A stretch of 64,000 bases of DNA, taken from the NCBI GenBank assembly GCA_937915865.1, contig CALGIG010000081.1, forward strand, positions 24,550 to 88,549, in the 5' to 3' direction. Origin of the DNA: an uncultured Prolixibacteraceae bacterium. Lineage in GTDB: Bacteria; Bacteroidota; Bacteroidia; Bacteroidales; Prolixibacteraceae. Shown here piece by piece: positions 24,382 to 32,984 of the stretch (position 1 is the stretch's first letter; each line of letters starts with the position of its first letter). The notes beneath the pieces are model-generated. The model was not told the origin of the DNA and ran no database searches. It worked only from the letters and a program-made list of their open reading frames with translations. The translations under genes were made by a program, and so were the position numbers.

Positions 24382-26175
24382 ATGAAAAGTACGATTCAAC
24401 AACAAATTTCAGAAGTTAGCCAAATTCTCCTGAATAAACGTAATTCAGATGGTTACTGGAATGGCCGTTTATCGTCGAGTGCATTAGGTGTGGCTGTAGC
24501 TGTTACTGCTTTATTTTTTTACGAGCAGGATGACAATTCTTCAGCAATACGTTCTGGATTGAAATGGTTAGAACAAAATATCAATGCAGATGGTGGTTTT
24601 GGCGATTCGCCCGGCAGTCGAAGCAATGTTAGTACGAGCTTATTATGTTATGCTGCTGTAAAAGTAACGAACCAAAAATATTCAAATAGTCGTTTATTAG
24701 AAGAGCTCTCTGTTTACCTGAAATCTCAAGATATAGATATTAATTCTGAACAGATGATTCAATCTGTTTTGAATTTTTACCAGACTGATCGTACTTTTTC
24801 GGTCCCAATTTTAACAATGTGCGCTTTGTGCGGGGTTCCTGGCTATGTGGCATTTGAGCAAATTCCTCAACTTCCTTTCGAGTTATCGTTGTTGCCACGA
24901 TCATTTTATAGTGCACTTAACCTTAGTGTAGTGAGTTATGCAATACCGGCTTTAATAGCTGTTGGAATTGCTATTTTTGAACATAAACGAAGCAAAAACC
25001 CTTTGCTAAAATTTATCAGACAAGCCTCTGTTCATAAATCACTTTTATTACTTCGGAAAATTCAACCAGCTAGTGGCGGCTATTTAGAGGCTATCCCACT
25101 TACGGCTTTTGTTTGCCTTTGTTTAATTGAATCTGGGTTCAAAAATGAGGAAGTAGTCAAGGATGGGATAAATTTCTTAAAGCGGACTCAACGTGATGAT
25201 GGAAGTTGGCCAATCGATGTAGACCTTTCAACCTGGGTAACTACTTTGGCTGTTAAACCAGTAAAAAATTCGTCTGATTTATTAACTGCAGAAGATAAAA
25301 TCAGGCTCACAAATCATTTACTGGAGATACAGAATAAACAGGTTCATCCGTTTAACGGCACACTGCCAGGCGGATGGGGATGGACTCTTTTCTCTGGTTC
25401 GGTTCCTGATGGTGACGATACTCCCGGTGCGATTCTGGCACTGCTCGCCTTGAATCAGGAAAAACCTGAGATGGTGAAAGAAGCTGTGATGAATGGATGT
25501 AGCTGGCTTCGGCGACTTCAGAATATTGATGGAGGGTTTCCCACTTTTTCACGAGGTTGGGGCAAGTTGCCATTCGATCAAAGTTGCTCTGATTTGACCG
25601 GACATGGTTTGCTCGCCATTGCAAAAACCGATGATGTATTTAAAGAAACACTCGGGAAAAAAGAACATTCCGGCTTTAAAAAAATGTTTGTGAAAGCGCT
25701 GACCTATTTACAGAAACATCAGTCGAGCGAAGGTTTTTGGCTGCCTTTGTGGTTTGGAAATCAATCGACTTCTGATCATACCAATCCGGTTTATGGTACG
25801 GCACGTGTGGTTGCTTATTTGAATGAAACCCTACTTACAAGATTGGGAGTGGAATTTGAAGGTATTCTAAAATTAATGATTGATGGTGGTTGTCAATACC
25901 TGGCTACAGTACAAAATATGGATGGCAGTTGGGGCGGTGGGGCAAATGTTTGTGGAAGTATTGAGGAAACGGCACTTTCAATCACTGCTATATGTAAACA
26001 TGGGTTTCAGAAGGAATGTAATAACGGGCTTAATTGGCTGGAACAAAAAACAAAATCCGATGGATTAGTTGCCTCACCCATCGGATTGTATTTTGCTTCT
26101 TTATGGTATGACGAAGAAATGTATCCGTTAACGGCTTATCTGGAATGCCTCCTGACGGTTAACAGTTTAGCTTAG
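24382..26175 (+). CDS. Class II terpene cyclase-like protein (squalene-hopene cyclase superfamily)
   Basis: A 597-residue protein counted from ATG 24382 (a TTG at 24358 is the alternative). It carries QW-type repeats throughout: LNKRNSDGYWNGRL, NADGGFGDSPGSRS, QRDDGSWPIDVDLSTWVTTL, QNIDGGFPTFSRGW, SSEGFWLPLWFG and QNMDGSWGGGANVCG. The DxDDT motif GSVPDGDDTPGA (343-347) matches the proton-donating acid motif of class II cyclases, so this may be a catalytic cyclase. The length is near that of squalene-hopene cyclases (about 630). No hopanoid, squalene or carotenoid genes lie beside it, so the substrate is unknown. It stands alone after a strong terminator and ends 3 bp from the convergent OB-fold gene. 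Confidence 0.8.
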   Translation: MKSTIQQQISEVSQILLNKRNSDGYWNGRLSSSALGVAVAVTALFFYEQDDNSSAIRSGLKWLEQNINADGGFGDSPGSRSNVSTSLLCYAAVKVTNQKYSNSRLLEELSVYLKSQDIDINSEQMIQSVLNFYQTDRTFSVPILTMCALCGVPGYVAFEQIPQLPFELSLLPRSFYSALNLSVVSYAIPALIAVGIAIFEHKRSKNPLLKFIRQASVHKSLLLLRKIQPASGGYLEAIPLTAFVCLCLIESGFKNEEVVKDGINFLKRTQRDDGSWPIDVDLSTWVTTLAVKPVKNSSDLLTAEDKIRLTNHLLEIQNKQVHPFNGTLPGGWGWTLFSGSVPDGDDTPGAILALLALNQEKPEMVKEAVMNGCSWLRRLQNIDGGFPTFSRGWGKLPFDQSCSDLTGHGLLAIAKTDDVFKETLGKKEHSGFKKMFVKALTYLQKHQSSEGFWLPLWFGNQSTSDHTNPVYGTARVVAYLNETLLTRLGVEFEGILKLMIDGGCQYLATVQNMDGSWGGGANVCGSIEETALSITAICKHGFQKECNNGLNWLEQKTKSDGLVASPIGLYFASLWYDEEMYPLTAYLECLLTVNSLA

Positions 26176-26178
26176 TTG

Positions 26179-26604
26179 CTATTTGATGACAATTGCCGGA
26201 CTTACTTTGATTTCCATAAGATATCCTTTGCATATACCTTTCATTTTTATGGGTTGGCCTGTTTCAAGTTTTTGAATATCAGTTGAATTTGATTTCGCCC
26301 AAGTGCTATCGAGCTGGCAACTAATTCCTTGCATTTCGTCTTCCAGAACCAGAACTTCTGTTCCGTTTTCAAGCTTATTTTTGTTTACTAATTTACCACT
26401 GATTTCCAATACTTTTTCGCTGTATTTGGTTGTTGCTGTATTTTCATTTTTCTGAAATTCATCGATTAAATTCGAGGCTTCAACTTTAAAATCAGTATTT
26501 ATTTTACTTATATCTGCATGTGGCTTGAAAAACATTTTCAGTCCAATCCCAGCTCCGGTAATGATAACCAGCAGACATATTCCAATGATATATTTTGTTT
26601 TCAC
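26179..26604 (-). CDS. OB-fold (tRNA_anti-like) membrane-anchored protein
   Basis: A 141-residue protein with an N-terminal hydrophobic segment (about 4-24) and an OB-fold-like domain (about 55-141; EKVLEISGKLV, TEVLVLEDEMQGISCQL, GQPIKMKGICKGYLMEIKV). This resembles the tRNA_anti-like family found in Bacteroidota, in which nucleic-acid binding has not been shown and an extracytoplasmic role seems more likely. The start at 26604 lies 48 bp after the YceI stop. It is the last gene of the minus-strand cytochrome group. Confidence 0.75.
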   Translation of the reverse strand: MKTKYIIGICLLVIITGAGIGLKMFFKPHADISKINTDFKVEASNLIDEFQKNENTATTKYSEKVLEISGKLVNKNKLENGTEVLVLEDEMQGISCQLDSTWAKSNSTDIQKLETGQPIKMKGICKGYLMEIKVSPAIVIK

Positions 26605-26652
26605 TTTTATCTGAAATTTTTAATAGTATCTGTAACAGTTTATTGATATAAA

Positions 26653-27204
26653 CTATGATTTATATGGCTGGTATTCAGCTTTTACCGTAACTTCCATCTG
26701 TTTGGCAATTTTATCGCGTACCAGCGATGGAATGGTAATCCCATAATCTTCAGGAGTTACTTTGAATTTGGTTGTTCCAATTAATTTCCCATTCTCCATA
26801 CCGAGTTTTATTGGTAAGGCGATTGTTTTATCTACTCCATGAATGGAGAGTGTTCCGGTCACTTTTACTTCAACCGCAGGGTTTTTAAGCATTTCTTTCG
26901 TGAACCCCTCTATTTTTCCGGTAAATTTAGCTTTGGGGAATTTGGTGCTTTCCATGTAGTTTTCGTTAAAATGTTCTTCCATAAGTGCCCGTTTGAAATG
27001 GAAAGTAGTCATTAAGGCTTGAAACGCAATTTCTCCGGTTTCTCCGTTCAGGATAGTAACTGCCTCATTGCTTTCGCCCAGAATATCTTCCATAGGAGTT
27101 GACGAATAAAACGAGATATATGCATTTTTAGAAATGTATTTCCCCTGGCTGAAAGCGCCAACTGATACTCCCAGCAAAATCAGAACAAAAAGTAGTTGTT
27201 TCAT
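26653..27204 (-). CDS. YceI family periplasmic lipid-binding-like protein
   Basis: A 183-residue secreted protein: signal peptide 1-19 (ending GVSVGAFSQ), then a YceI lipocalin-like beta barrel with FHFKRALMEEHFNENYMEST, KFPKAKFTGKIEGF, VTGTLSIHGVDKTIALPIKL and FKVTPEDYGI. YceI proteins bind long isoprenoid chains such as polyprenyl quinone-like molecules in an internal cavity; the physiological role is not settled. It lies 138 bp after the DUF5777 gene, so it may have its own promoter. Confidence 0.9.
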   Translation of the reverse strand: MKQLLFVLILLGVSVGAFSQGKYISKNAYISFYSSTPMEDILGESNEAVTILNGETGEIAFQALMTTFHFKRALMEEHFNENYMESTKFPKAKFTGKIEGFTKEMLKNPAVEVKVTGTLSIHGVDKTIALPIKLGMENGKLIGTTKFKVTPEDYGITIPSLVRDKIAKQMEVTVKAEYQPYKS

Positions 27205-27342
27205 GTTTAGTTTTTCAAATTTGATTGTACAATTTTTGTATTAACGATTGTTTTTCAATTTAGTACCCAACGCATGGAATAGCCATAAATAATCATTTTC
27301 GCTTTATGTGAACTATAGCTTTTATGGCAATTTCATGTATGT

Positions 27343-28239
27343 TTATTTTTGAAATGAAAATACCCTGGAAATATTAAATCCGAGATGAATGCCACCATCA
27401 AACCATTTGCTTGTAGTTTGAGGAATAAACGTTCCTTCGCGCATGCCTTGTGAATTGGTAAGCATAATCTGGAAAACGTGTCCTCCGGTTTCTATATCAA
27501 TGCCTATCGACGCAGAGTTGTAGTAGCGGGTTGATGTAAATTTGTTATTTGGGTTGTATGCGTAATAGTATTCAGCATTTAGCGACAAGCGCTTGCTTAG
27601 CTTGTACCGTGCGCCAGCCCCACAGGCGAATATATCATTTGGGTCGAGTTCTGTAGCCACCAAATTCCGATGAATGTAAGTTGGAGAGAGTTGGAAAGAG
27701 AATTTATCATTGAATTTACGTGCGACCAATAATTGATTAACATAGGTCATTCTTGACGAAAAGTAGTTTTTTGCTCCTTCAGGCCGGGTTGGAAATTTCA
27801 ATGTGTTCATTTCTACCGAAGTCATATAACTTAACGAAATTGGCATGACCTTGGCCCCTGTCGATTGACGTAAAATCTTGAATTTTGAGAAAGCATCGTA
27901 TGTTTTGTTGTAGCTACCTCGTCCAATGCCAACCATCCACCAGTCTTTCAATCCATATTCTAGGCTGAAATGAATAACCGATTGGTCGAGGCCCCACAAC
28001 CCATAAGCGCCGTTATTCAATGTCCCGAAGCGATGAGAGATACGGAAATCAAGTTGTTTGGCCTTCATTTGTTCAATTGAATGGCCATTGATTATTCGGC
28101 TTGCTTTAAAAGTGGCAGTTGAATAATCGATTGTTGGTTTTGTTTCAGCATTGAGCAGAGCATCCAAATCCTGACTAAAGGTTTTCTCTGAGAAAACGAG
28201 CAGAATTAATCCAATAAAAATTGTTTGTATGTGTCTCAT
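27343..28239 (-). CDS. DUF5777 family outer-membrane beta-barrel protein
   Basis: A 298-residue protein with a signal peptide (about 1-22, ending SEKTFSQ), a Bacteroidota-specific beta-barrel pattern of alternating strands (DFRISHRFGTLNNGAYGLWG, WWMVGIGRGSYNKTYD, RLSLNAEYYYAY) and an aromatic C-terminus (FNISRVFSFQK). It resembles DUF5777, which is regularly found beside c-type cytochrome lipoproteins and YceI, as here. Function is not known; a porin-like or cytochrome-docking outer-membrane role is inferred. It lies 10 bp after the small cytochrome gene. Confidence 0.85.
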   Translation of the reverse strand: MRHIQTIFIGLILLVFSEKTFSQDLDALLNAETKPTIDYSTATFKASRIINGHSIEQMKAKQLDFRISHRFGTLNNGAYGLWGLDQSVIHFSLEYGLKDWWMVGIGRGSYNKTYDAFSKFKILRQSTGAKVMPISLSYMTSVEMNTLKFPTRPEGAKNYFSSRMTYVNQLLVARKFNDKFSFQLSPTYIHRNLVATELDPNDIFACGAGARYKLSKRLSLNAEYYYAYNPNNKFTSTRYYNSASIGIDIETGGHVFQIMLTNSQGMREGTFIPQTTSKWFDGGIHLGFNISRVFSFQK

Positions 28240-28249
28240 AAGTCAGTTT

Positions 28250-28630
28250 TTAGTTGTTCAGTTTACCATTATCAATCCATTTCTGAAGTTTGCTGATTTC
28301 GCAGTCGGTAAGTTTCCCGCCTCCCTGAGGCATTGCTGCATATCCATTTAAATGATTGATTGCCCCCATTAATTGGCCATTGCTCGCTGTAGTGACAACA
28401 TCACTGTAATTTTCAAGTTTAATACCAGCGCCAGAACTTGCAGCCCTCGAATTAGAGTGGCATGATAAACATGAAGCCTGAAGTATTGGCACAACTGTTC
28501 CTGAAAAGGTAACATTTGTGAGGTCGCAGGTTGTTGAAACAACCGGATATAGCGCCTCTTCTGAATCATAATAACAACCAGTTATTATTGAAATGAAAAC
28601 GATTAACGATATGAATAGTATTTTTTTCAT
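28250..28630 (-). CDS. Small heme c lipoprotein
   Basis: A 126-residue lipoprotein (lipobox IITGC, Cys 19) with one CxxCH heme site, CLSCH (54-58), and a distal Met in AAMPQGGGKL with a CEISKLQKWIDNG helix typical of class I-like cytochrome c domains. ATG 28630 is chosen: it gives an N-terminus MKKILFISLIVF that fits a signal peptide, while the longer reading would overlap the upstream cytochrome gene. It sits 10 bp after that gene. It is probably a periplasmic or surface electron carrier. Confidence 0.88.
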   Translation of the reverse strand: MKKILFISLIVFISIITGCYYDSEEALYPVVSTTCDLTNVTFSGTVVPILQASCLSCHSNSRAASSGAGIKLENYSDVVTTASNGQLMGAINHLNGYAAMPQGGGKLTDCEISKLQKWIDNGKLNN

Positions 28631-28640
28631 GATCAAATTT

Positions 28641-29642
28641 CTAGTTATAACCTTGTTTAATCCATAATTCAATTTGGCGAATATCGCACTTTGAAAGTGA
28701 GTAAGATGGAGGCATGGCGCTGTAACCACTCTGACGCTTTACTGCACCTAATAACTTTCCCGATTTTGCAACAGTTTGTACATCACTTGCAGTAACAAGT
28801 TTAATTCCGCCTGAAGGATTTGTCGTGCCGTGGCAGGATAAACAAAAGAGATCGATCATTGATTTGATATGGCTTGTGTATCCAATTGTTCCGATTGTAT
28901 CACAGGGCGAGGCACATTGTTCATTGAGTGCTCCTCGTTTAATCCAGCTATAAATTGTATCAATAGCTGCTTTACTTAAACTGGAATATGGTTTGGGTGG
29001 CATGAAATTCTCGCCTGAAGTACTTGTTGTTATTACTCTATAAAGTGTACTGCTCCCAGGATTTCCTGATTTGACTGCATTAAGCGTATTAGTATAAGAA
29101 CTGAAATCGTATCCTTCCTTATGTGTTGTTGAGTTATGGCAACCCGAAATGGCACAACTGTTCGTTAAAATAGGCTGGATATCACGATCGTAACAGGCCC
29201 AGAGTGTGCCCGATTGAGTTGTTTGTGTTGTTGTACCAACGGTGTTGGAATCCGAAGTTGAACAGGTCGTTTCCTTTGCTCCCTGATTAATCCAAATTCT
29301 GATTAAAATTCTTTTATCTTCAGGTAAGGCGTTGTTGGGAGGCATTAACTGAAAAGTGCTTGTAATAGCCTTGTAAGCTTTGCTTTTGTCAGCGTCACCA
29401 GGAGTAATCGCTTTCATTATTCCCGAATAAGTGCTGAAATCCAGACCTGCTTCACCACGTGTTCCTCCATGGCAAGAAGCGCAACTATTCTGGAAAATTG
29501 GTAAGATTTGGTCCTGAAAACATATTTCAGGGAATTGATCGGCTGGTATGCCTTCATGTTTACACGAATTAAAGGAAATTAATAGTGCAATGAAGATCGA
29601 ACCCAAAGCCGCTGAGTAAAAACTTGCTCGTTTAAAATTCAT
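28641..29642 (-). CDS. Multi-domain heme c lipoprotein
   Basis: A 333-residue lipoprotein (lipobox SFNSC, Cys 27) with three repeated cytochrome-like modules. Heme sites are CASCH (54-58), CAISGCH (163-169, a CX4CH variant) and CLSCH (267-271); each module ends with an MPP or MPPS motif (LMPPNNALP, FMPPKPYSS, AMPPSYSLS) that should supply the sixth ligand. The modules resemble planctomycete-type cytochrome C domains often fused to other proteins. Maturation would use CcsBA. It is the first gene of the minus-strand operon. A gap of 149 bp separates it from the D-threonine aldolase gene. Confidence 0.9.
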   Translation of the reverse strand: MNFKRASFYSAALGSIFIALLISFNSCKHEGIPADQFPEICFQDQILPIFQNSCASCHGGTRGEAGLDFSTYSGIMKAITPGDADKSKAYKAITSTFQLMPPNNALPEDKRILIRIWINQGAKETTCSTSDSNTVGTTTQTTQSGTLWACYDRDIQPILTNSCAISGCHNSTTHKEGYDFSSYTNTLNAVKSGNPGSSTLYRVITTSTSGENFMPPKPYSSLSKAAIDTIYSWIKRGALNEQCASPCDTIGTIGYTSHIKSMIDLFCLSCHGTTNPSGGIKLVTASDVQTVAKSGKLLGAVKRQSGYSAMPPSYSLSKCDIRQIELWIKQGYN

Positions 29643-29791
29643 GCTTTTAATATTAGGGTTAAATTGAATCTAACGGTTGTGTCAGTTGGTCGTTTGATCC
29701 AAGAACAAAGCATGAATCCTAAAGTTTAGGTTTCTATAAGAATATGATTAGTTTTAACATTTTTTAAAAAAACGGAGTTTAGATTGGAATA

Positions 29792-30889
29792 TTAACAGAA
29801 TGGCATCATTTTTATTATTTCGCCATCGGTTGTCATATATTCTTTCATAAGGTTGGCTGTAAGGCACGCATGAACAGGAATAATTTCAATCAATATTCCG
29901 GGCTTAAAATATTGAAGATCACGAGGTGTAACTTTTAGGATTCCATGTTCCTGAGATAATGCGTGAAGATAATTTTTTTCGTCGAGAAGAATTTTCTTTC
30001 CTTCATTTTCAACGACAATTCGTCCAAAAAGTGGTTTCCCGTCGATGTTAATAATTGAATCTTTGGCAAAATGTACAGCGCCACCATAAATAACAACTTC
30101 ATTACGTGATGGATGAACTGCTACAACCGGACAAACCATACGTACTGCAATATCAGTGAGTTTGCACGATCCAAGTTTGTTTTGTGTGAGGTCGTAAAAA
30201 ACAAAGTTGCCAGGTCTTATTTCGTCTACACCTTCAAATTTGTCGCAAATGCTGCATGAGGGTGTATCTCCAAGTGAAATAATTAATTCAGGCCAATCTG
30301 AAATGTAACGTGATTTTAATGACTTCATTTTTAGCAACGCATCAAAATGTCGGCTGTAGATGTCGTTGGTTGAATTCGAATGATATGTGTGTCCTGTATG
30401 TGCCAGAAAACCCTTGAATTGAAGAAGTGGCGACTTTTGAATTATTTCCAGAAGTTCATCAATAACTTGAGTTTGATTAGCTTCAATGCCTGTTCTGTTA
30501 TATCCGGTGTCGATTTTTATAAAAATACCCACATGCCAGGTCATTTTTTTCTGAAGAGCCTCAAGTCCTTCTTTATTCTCGATAAGTAAATTCAGATTTA
30601 TTCTTCCGGCTAATTCATTCATTTCTGGTATTTCAAGTAAATTAACCGGGAAAGCAATGGTAATATCGTCCCATCCAAAGTCAGCAAAATAGTTTGCCAT
30701 TGTAAGTGATGAAACAGTAATTCGGTCAATACCAGCTTCACGAAACCATTCACCAACTTCGATTGATTGATGTGTCTTGAAATGCGGACGGAAAATAAGA
30801 CCATATCTTTTTGCTTTACAAAACATATTTTCGATATTTCGTAAAGCAATATCTTTACTTAATACAAGTGTAGGTTTGGTTATTTCCAT
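29792..30889 (-). CDS. D-threonine aldolase-like PLP enzyme
   Basis: A 365-residue fold type III PLP enzyme. The PLP lysine lies in FRPHFKTHQS (K38); later landmarks are IKIDTGYNRTGIE, LAHTGHTYHS, ISLGDTPSCS, RPGNFVFYDL and IEIIPVHACLTANL, where His-x-Cys (PVHAC) matches the metal site of D-threonine aldolases and D-serine dehydratases. It should cleave or dehydrate a D-beta-hydroxy amino acid; which one cannot be decided. Length fits the family (about 360-380). It is transcribed alone, 109 bp downstream of the purA stop. Confidence 0.85.
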   Translation of the reverse strand: MEITKPTLVLSKDIALRNIENMFCKAKRYGLIFRPHFKTHQSIEVGEWFREAGIDRITVSSLTMANYFADFGWDDITIAFPVNLLEIPEMNELAGRINLNLLIENKEGLEALQKKMTWHVGIFIKIDTGYNRTGIEANQTQVIDELLEIIQKSPLLQFKGFLAHTGHTYHSNSTNDIYSRHFDALLKMKSLKSRYISDWPELIISLGDTPSCSICDKFEGVDEIRPGNFVFYDLTQNKLGSCKLTDIAVRMVCPVVAVHPSRNEVVIYGGAVHFAKDSIINIDGKPLFGRIVVENEGKKILLDEKNYLHALSQEHGILKVTPRDLQYFKPGILIEIIPVHACLTANLMKEYMTTDGEIIKMMPFC

Positions 30890-30969
30890 TTTAGGCCCAT
30901 AAACTGGATGTTTCTTAGAGCTTTCTAAAATAGTTAATACTTTCTGAATTTAAAAATAATGAAAAAGAA

Positions 30970-30992
30970 AGGAGCCAGTTATGCTGGCTCCT
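30970..30992 (-). terminator. Terminator after purA
   Basis: Inverted repeat AGGAGCCAG/CTGGCTCCT (30970-30978, 30984-30992) with a 5-nt loop. On the minus strand it is followed by TTCTTTTTC, just after the purA stop. Confidence 0.85.
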
Positions 30993-30998
30993 CTTGGG

Positions 30999-32276
30999 TT
31001 ATTCTTCTCCAAGAAATATTGTCTGGGCTCTGTTTGGTCCAACCGATGCAATTGTGATTGGTACCCCTGTTTGTTCTTCAATGAAGTTTATATAGTTGTT
31101 GAATTCTTCAGGAAACTCATTCTGACCGGTTAATTTGGTTAAATCGCTTTGCCAGCCAGGAAGTTCAACATATACAGGTTTTACGTTGTCATTAAGTTCA
31201 AAAGGAAATTTATCAACAACCTCGTTATTTATTTCATAGCCAACACACACTTTAATAGTTTCAAATTTATCGAGTACATCAGCTTTCATCATAATTAATT
31301 CAGTTACCCCATTTAGCATGATCGAATATTTTAGTGCCACTAAATCAAGCCACCCGCAACGGCGTGGACGACCTGTGGTTGAGCCATATTCGCGGCCAAC
31401 ATCGCGCATCTCCTGTCCATCCTTATCGAATAATTCTGTGGGGAATGGTCCCATACCTACACGGGTACAGTATGCTTTAAAAATTCCAAATACTTGGCCT
31501 ATTTTATTGGGAGCTATTCCCATACCAGTACATGCCCCGGCACAAATTGTACTCGACGAGGTTACAAAAGGATATGAACCAAAGTCAATATCAAGCATGG
31601 TTCCCTGGGCACCTTCAGCTAAAACAGATTTTCCATTAAGTATATTATCGTTTATTAAATGTTCAGTATCAACAATTTTGAAGGTTTTTAAAACTTCAAT
31701 TGCCTGCATCCATTCTTTTTCCGTTTCAGCAAGTTTTGCTGAATAGTCAAAATGGTAGAAATTTTCAAGTAAATCTTTATGTGCTTGTATTCTTGACGTA
31801 TATTTTTCTTCAAAATTCTCAAACAGATCGCCTACGCGAAGACCTTCCCGACCAATTTTGTCACGGTAAGTCGGTCCTATTCCTTTTAATGTTGAGCCAA
31901 TTTTTGTTTTACCTTTAGCTTCTTCGGAGGCAGCATCAAGAAGTTTGTGTGTAGGCAGGATGAGATGGGCTTTTTTCGAAATGTACAATGTTTGGTATAA
32001 ATCAACATGATGTTTACTTATTGATTCAATTTCTTTCTCGAAGGTAATTGGATCAATCACTACTCCGTTTCCAATTACGTTCAATTTGTTTTCACGAAAT
32101 ATACCTGATGGGATTGTATGTAAAACTTGCTTGAAATCGCCAATTTCAAGCGTGTGACCAGCATTTGGACCACCTTGAAACCTTGAGATAATATCATAGT
32201 TGGGGGTTAAAACATCAACGATTTTTCCTTTGCCTTCGTCTCCCCATTGGAGGCCTAACAAAACATCTACTTTCAT
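30999..32276 (-). CDS. purA: Adenylosuccinate synthetase
   Basis: A 425-residue protein with the full signature set: QWGDEGKGKIVD (P-loop-like, about 10-21), GGPNAGHT, IGSTLKGIGPTYRDKIGREG, LAEGAQGTMLDIDFGSYPFVT and TTGRPRRCGWLD. It joins IMP and aspartate with GTP hydrolysis in AMP synthesis in the cytosol. Length is standard. Its ATG at 32276 is 201 bp from the Fur-family gene upstream on the same strand. Confidence 0.98.
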   Translation of the reverse strand: MKVDVLLGLQWGDEGKGKIVDVLTPNYDIISRFQGGPNAGHTLEIGDFKQVLHTIPSGIFRENKLNVIGNGVVIDPITFEKEIESISKHHVDLYQTLYISKKAHLILPTHKLLDAASEEAKGKTKIGSTLKGIGPTYRDKIGREGLRVGDLFENFEEKYTSRIQAHKDLLENFYHFDYSAKLAETEKEWMQAIEVLKTFKIVDTEHLINDNILNGKSVLAEGAQGTMLDIDFGSYPFVTSSSTICAGACTGMGIAPNKIGQVFGIFKAYCTRVGMGPFPTELFDKDGQEMRDVGREYGSTTGRPRRCGWLDLVALKYSIMLNGVTELIMMKADVLDKFETIKVCVGYEINNEVVDKFPFELNDNVKPVYVELPGWQSDLTKLTGQNEFPEEFNNYINFIEEQTGVPITIASVGPNRAQTIFLGEE

Positions 32277-32477
32277 TTCAAATATTATTTTTGGGTCGGT
32301 TAAACATGATAAACCGCGAAAACTGAGTTTTACAATTCAATTTTCACGGAAGCTGAACCTTTTATCAGTGCGCGATAAAATTAAGAATATTTTATTGAAG
32401 AATGAGTAAAATTGTCTGTTTAAAGAATTGGTTTGTCAGATTGTTTTTATTGTGTTAATCTTTGCAAGTCAATCAGT

Positions 32478-32918
32478 TTATTGATTGATGTATTGTCCAT
32501 AAATGTAAAGTGTATGGTGCGAAAGTTTAAAATTGTTTTTTGAGCAAATATCTTCGATGATTTCCTTAAGCCGTGGATCAAAAAATTCAGTCAAAGTACC
32601 TGTACGTTGATCTATTAAATGGTCGTGTTGCAATACAGCATAAGCTTTTTCAAACTGGGCAATGTTTTTCCCAAACTGATGTCTGATGATCAGTTTACAA
32701 TCCAGTAATAAATCAATAGTGTTGTACAAAGTTGCTCTACTTACCCGGTAGTTTTTGTTTTTCATTGAAATATACAAGGATTCTATGTCGAAATGACCTT
32801 CTCTGGAATATATCTCTTCCAGAATTGCAAAACGTTCTGGTGTTTTACGGTGTTCGTTTTCCTCGAGGTAGTCGATAAACATACTTTTGACTGCTTCCTT
32901 TGTTTTTTGGTTATTCAT
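32478..32918 (-). CDS. Fur family transcriptional regulator
   Basis: A 146-residue Fur-family protein: N-terminal winged helix (RKTPERFAILEEIYSREGHF, YRVSRATLYNTIDLLLDCKL) and a dimerisation domain with HDHLID. The usual CxxC pairs that bind structural zinc are absent (the expected first pair reads DQRT) and only one Cys lies in the C-terminal half, while several His/Asp/Glu remain. Such Cys-poor Fur proteins are common in Bacteroidota, possibly sensing iron or peroxide; the exact class cannot be assigned. It has an excellent promoter and precedes purA. Confidence 0.9.
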   Translation of the reverse strand: MNNQKTKEAVKSMFIDYLEENEHRKTPERFAILEEIYSREGHFDIESLYISMKNKNYRVSRATLYNTIDLLLDCKLIIRHQFGKNIAQFEKAYAVLQHDHLIDQRTGTLTEFFDPRLKEIIEDICSKNNFKLSHHTLYIYGQYINQ

Positions 32919-32943
32919 ATTTAAACCAATTAAGAATAAGCAT

Positions 32944-32976
32944 CAAAAATACTATTTTTTTGAAATTTAAAGCAAA
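32944..32976 (-). promoter_or_regulatory. Promoter for the Fur-family gene
   Basis: On the minus strand TTTG (32976-32973) and TATTTTTG (32951-32944) are 21 bp apart, a textbook Bacteroidota promoter. The start codon lies 26 bp downstream. Confidence 0.65.
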
Positions 32977-32984
32977 AGAAAAGT

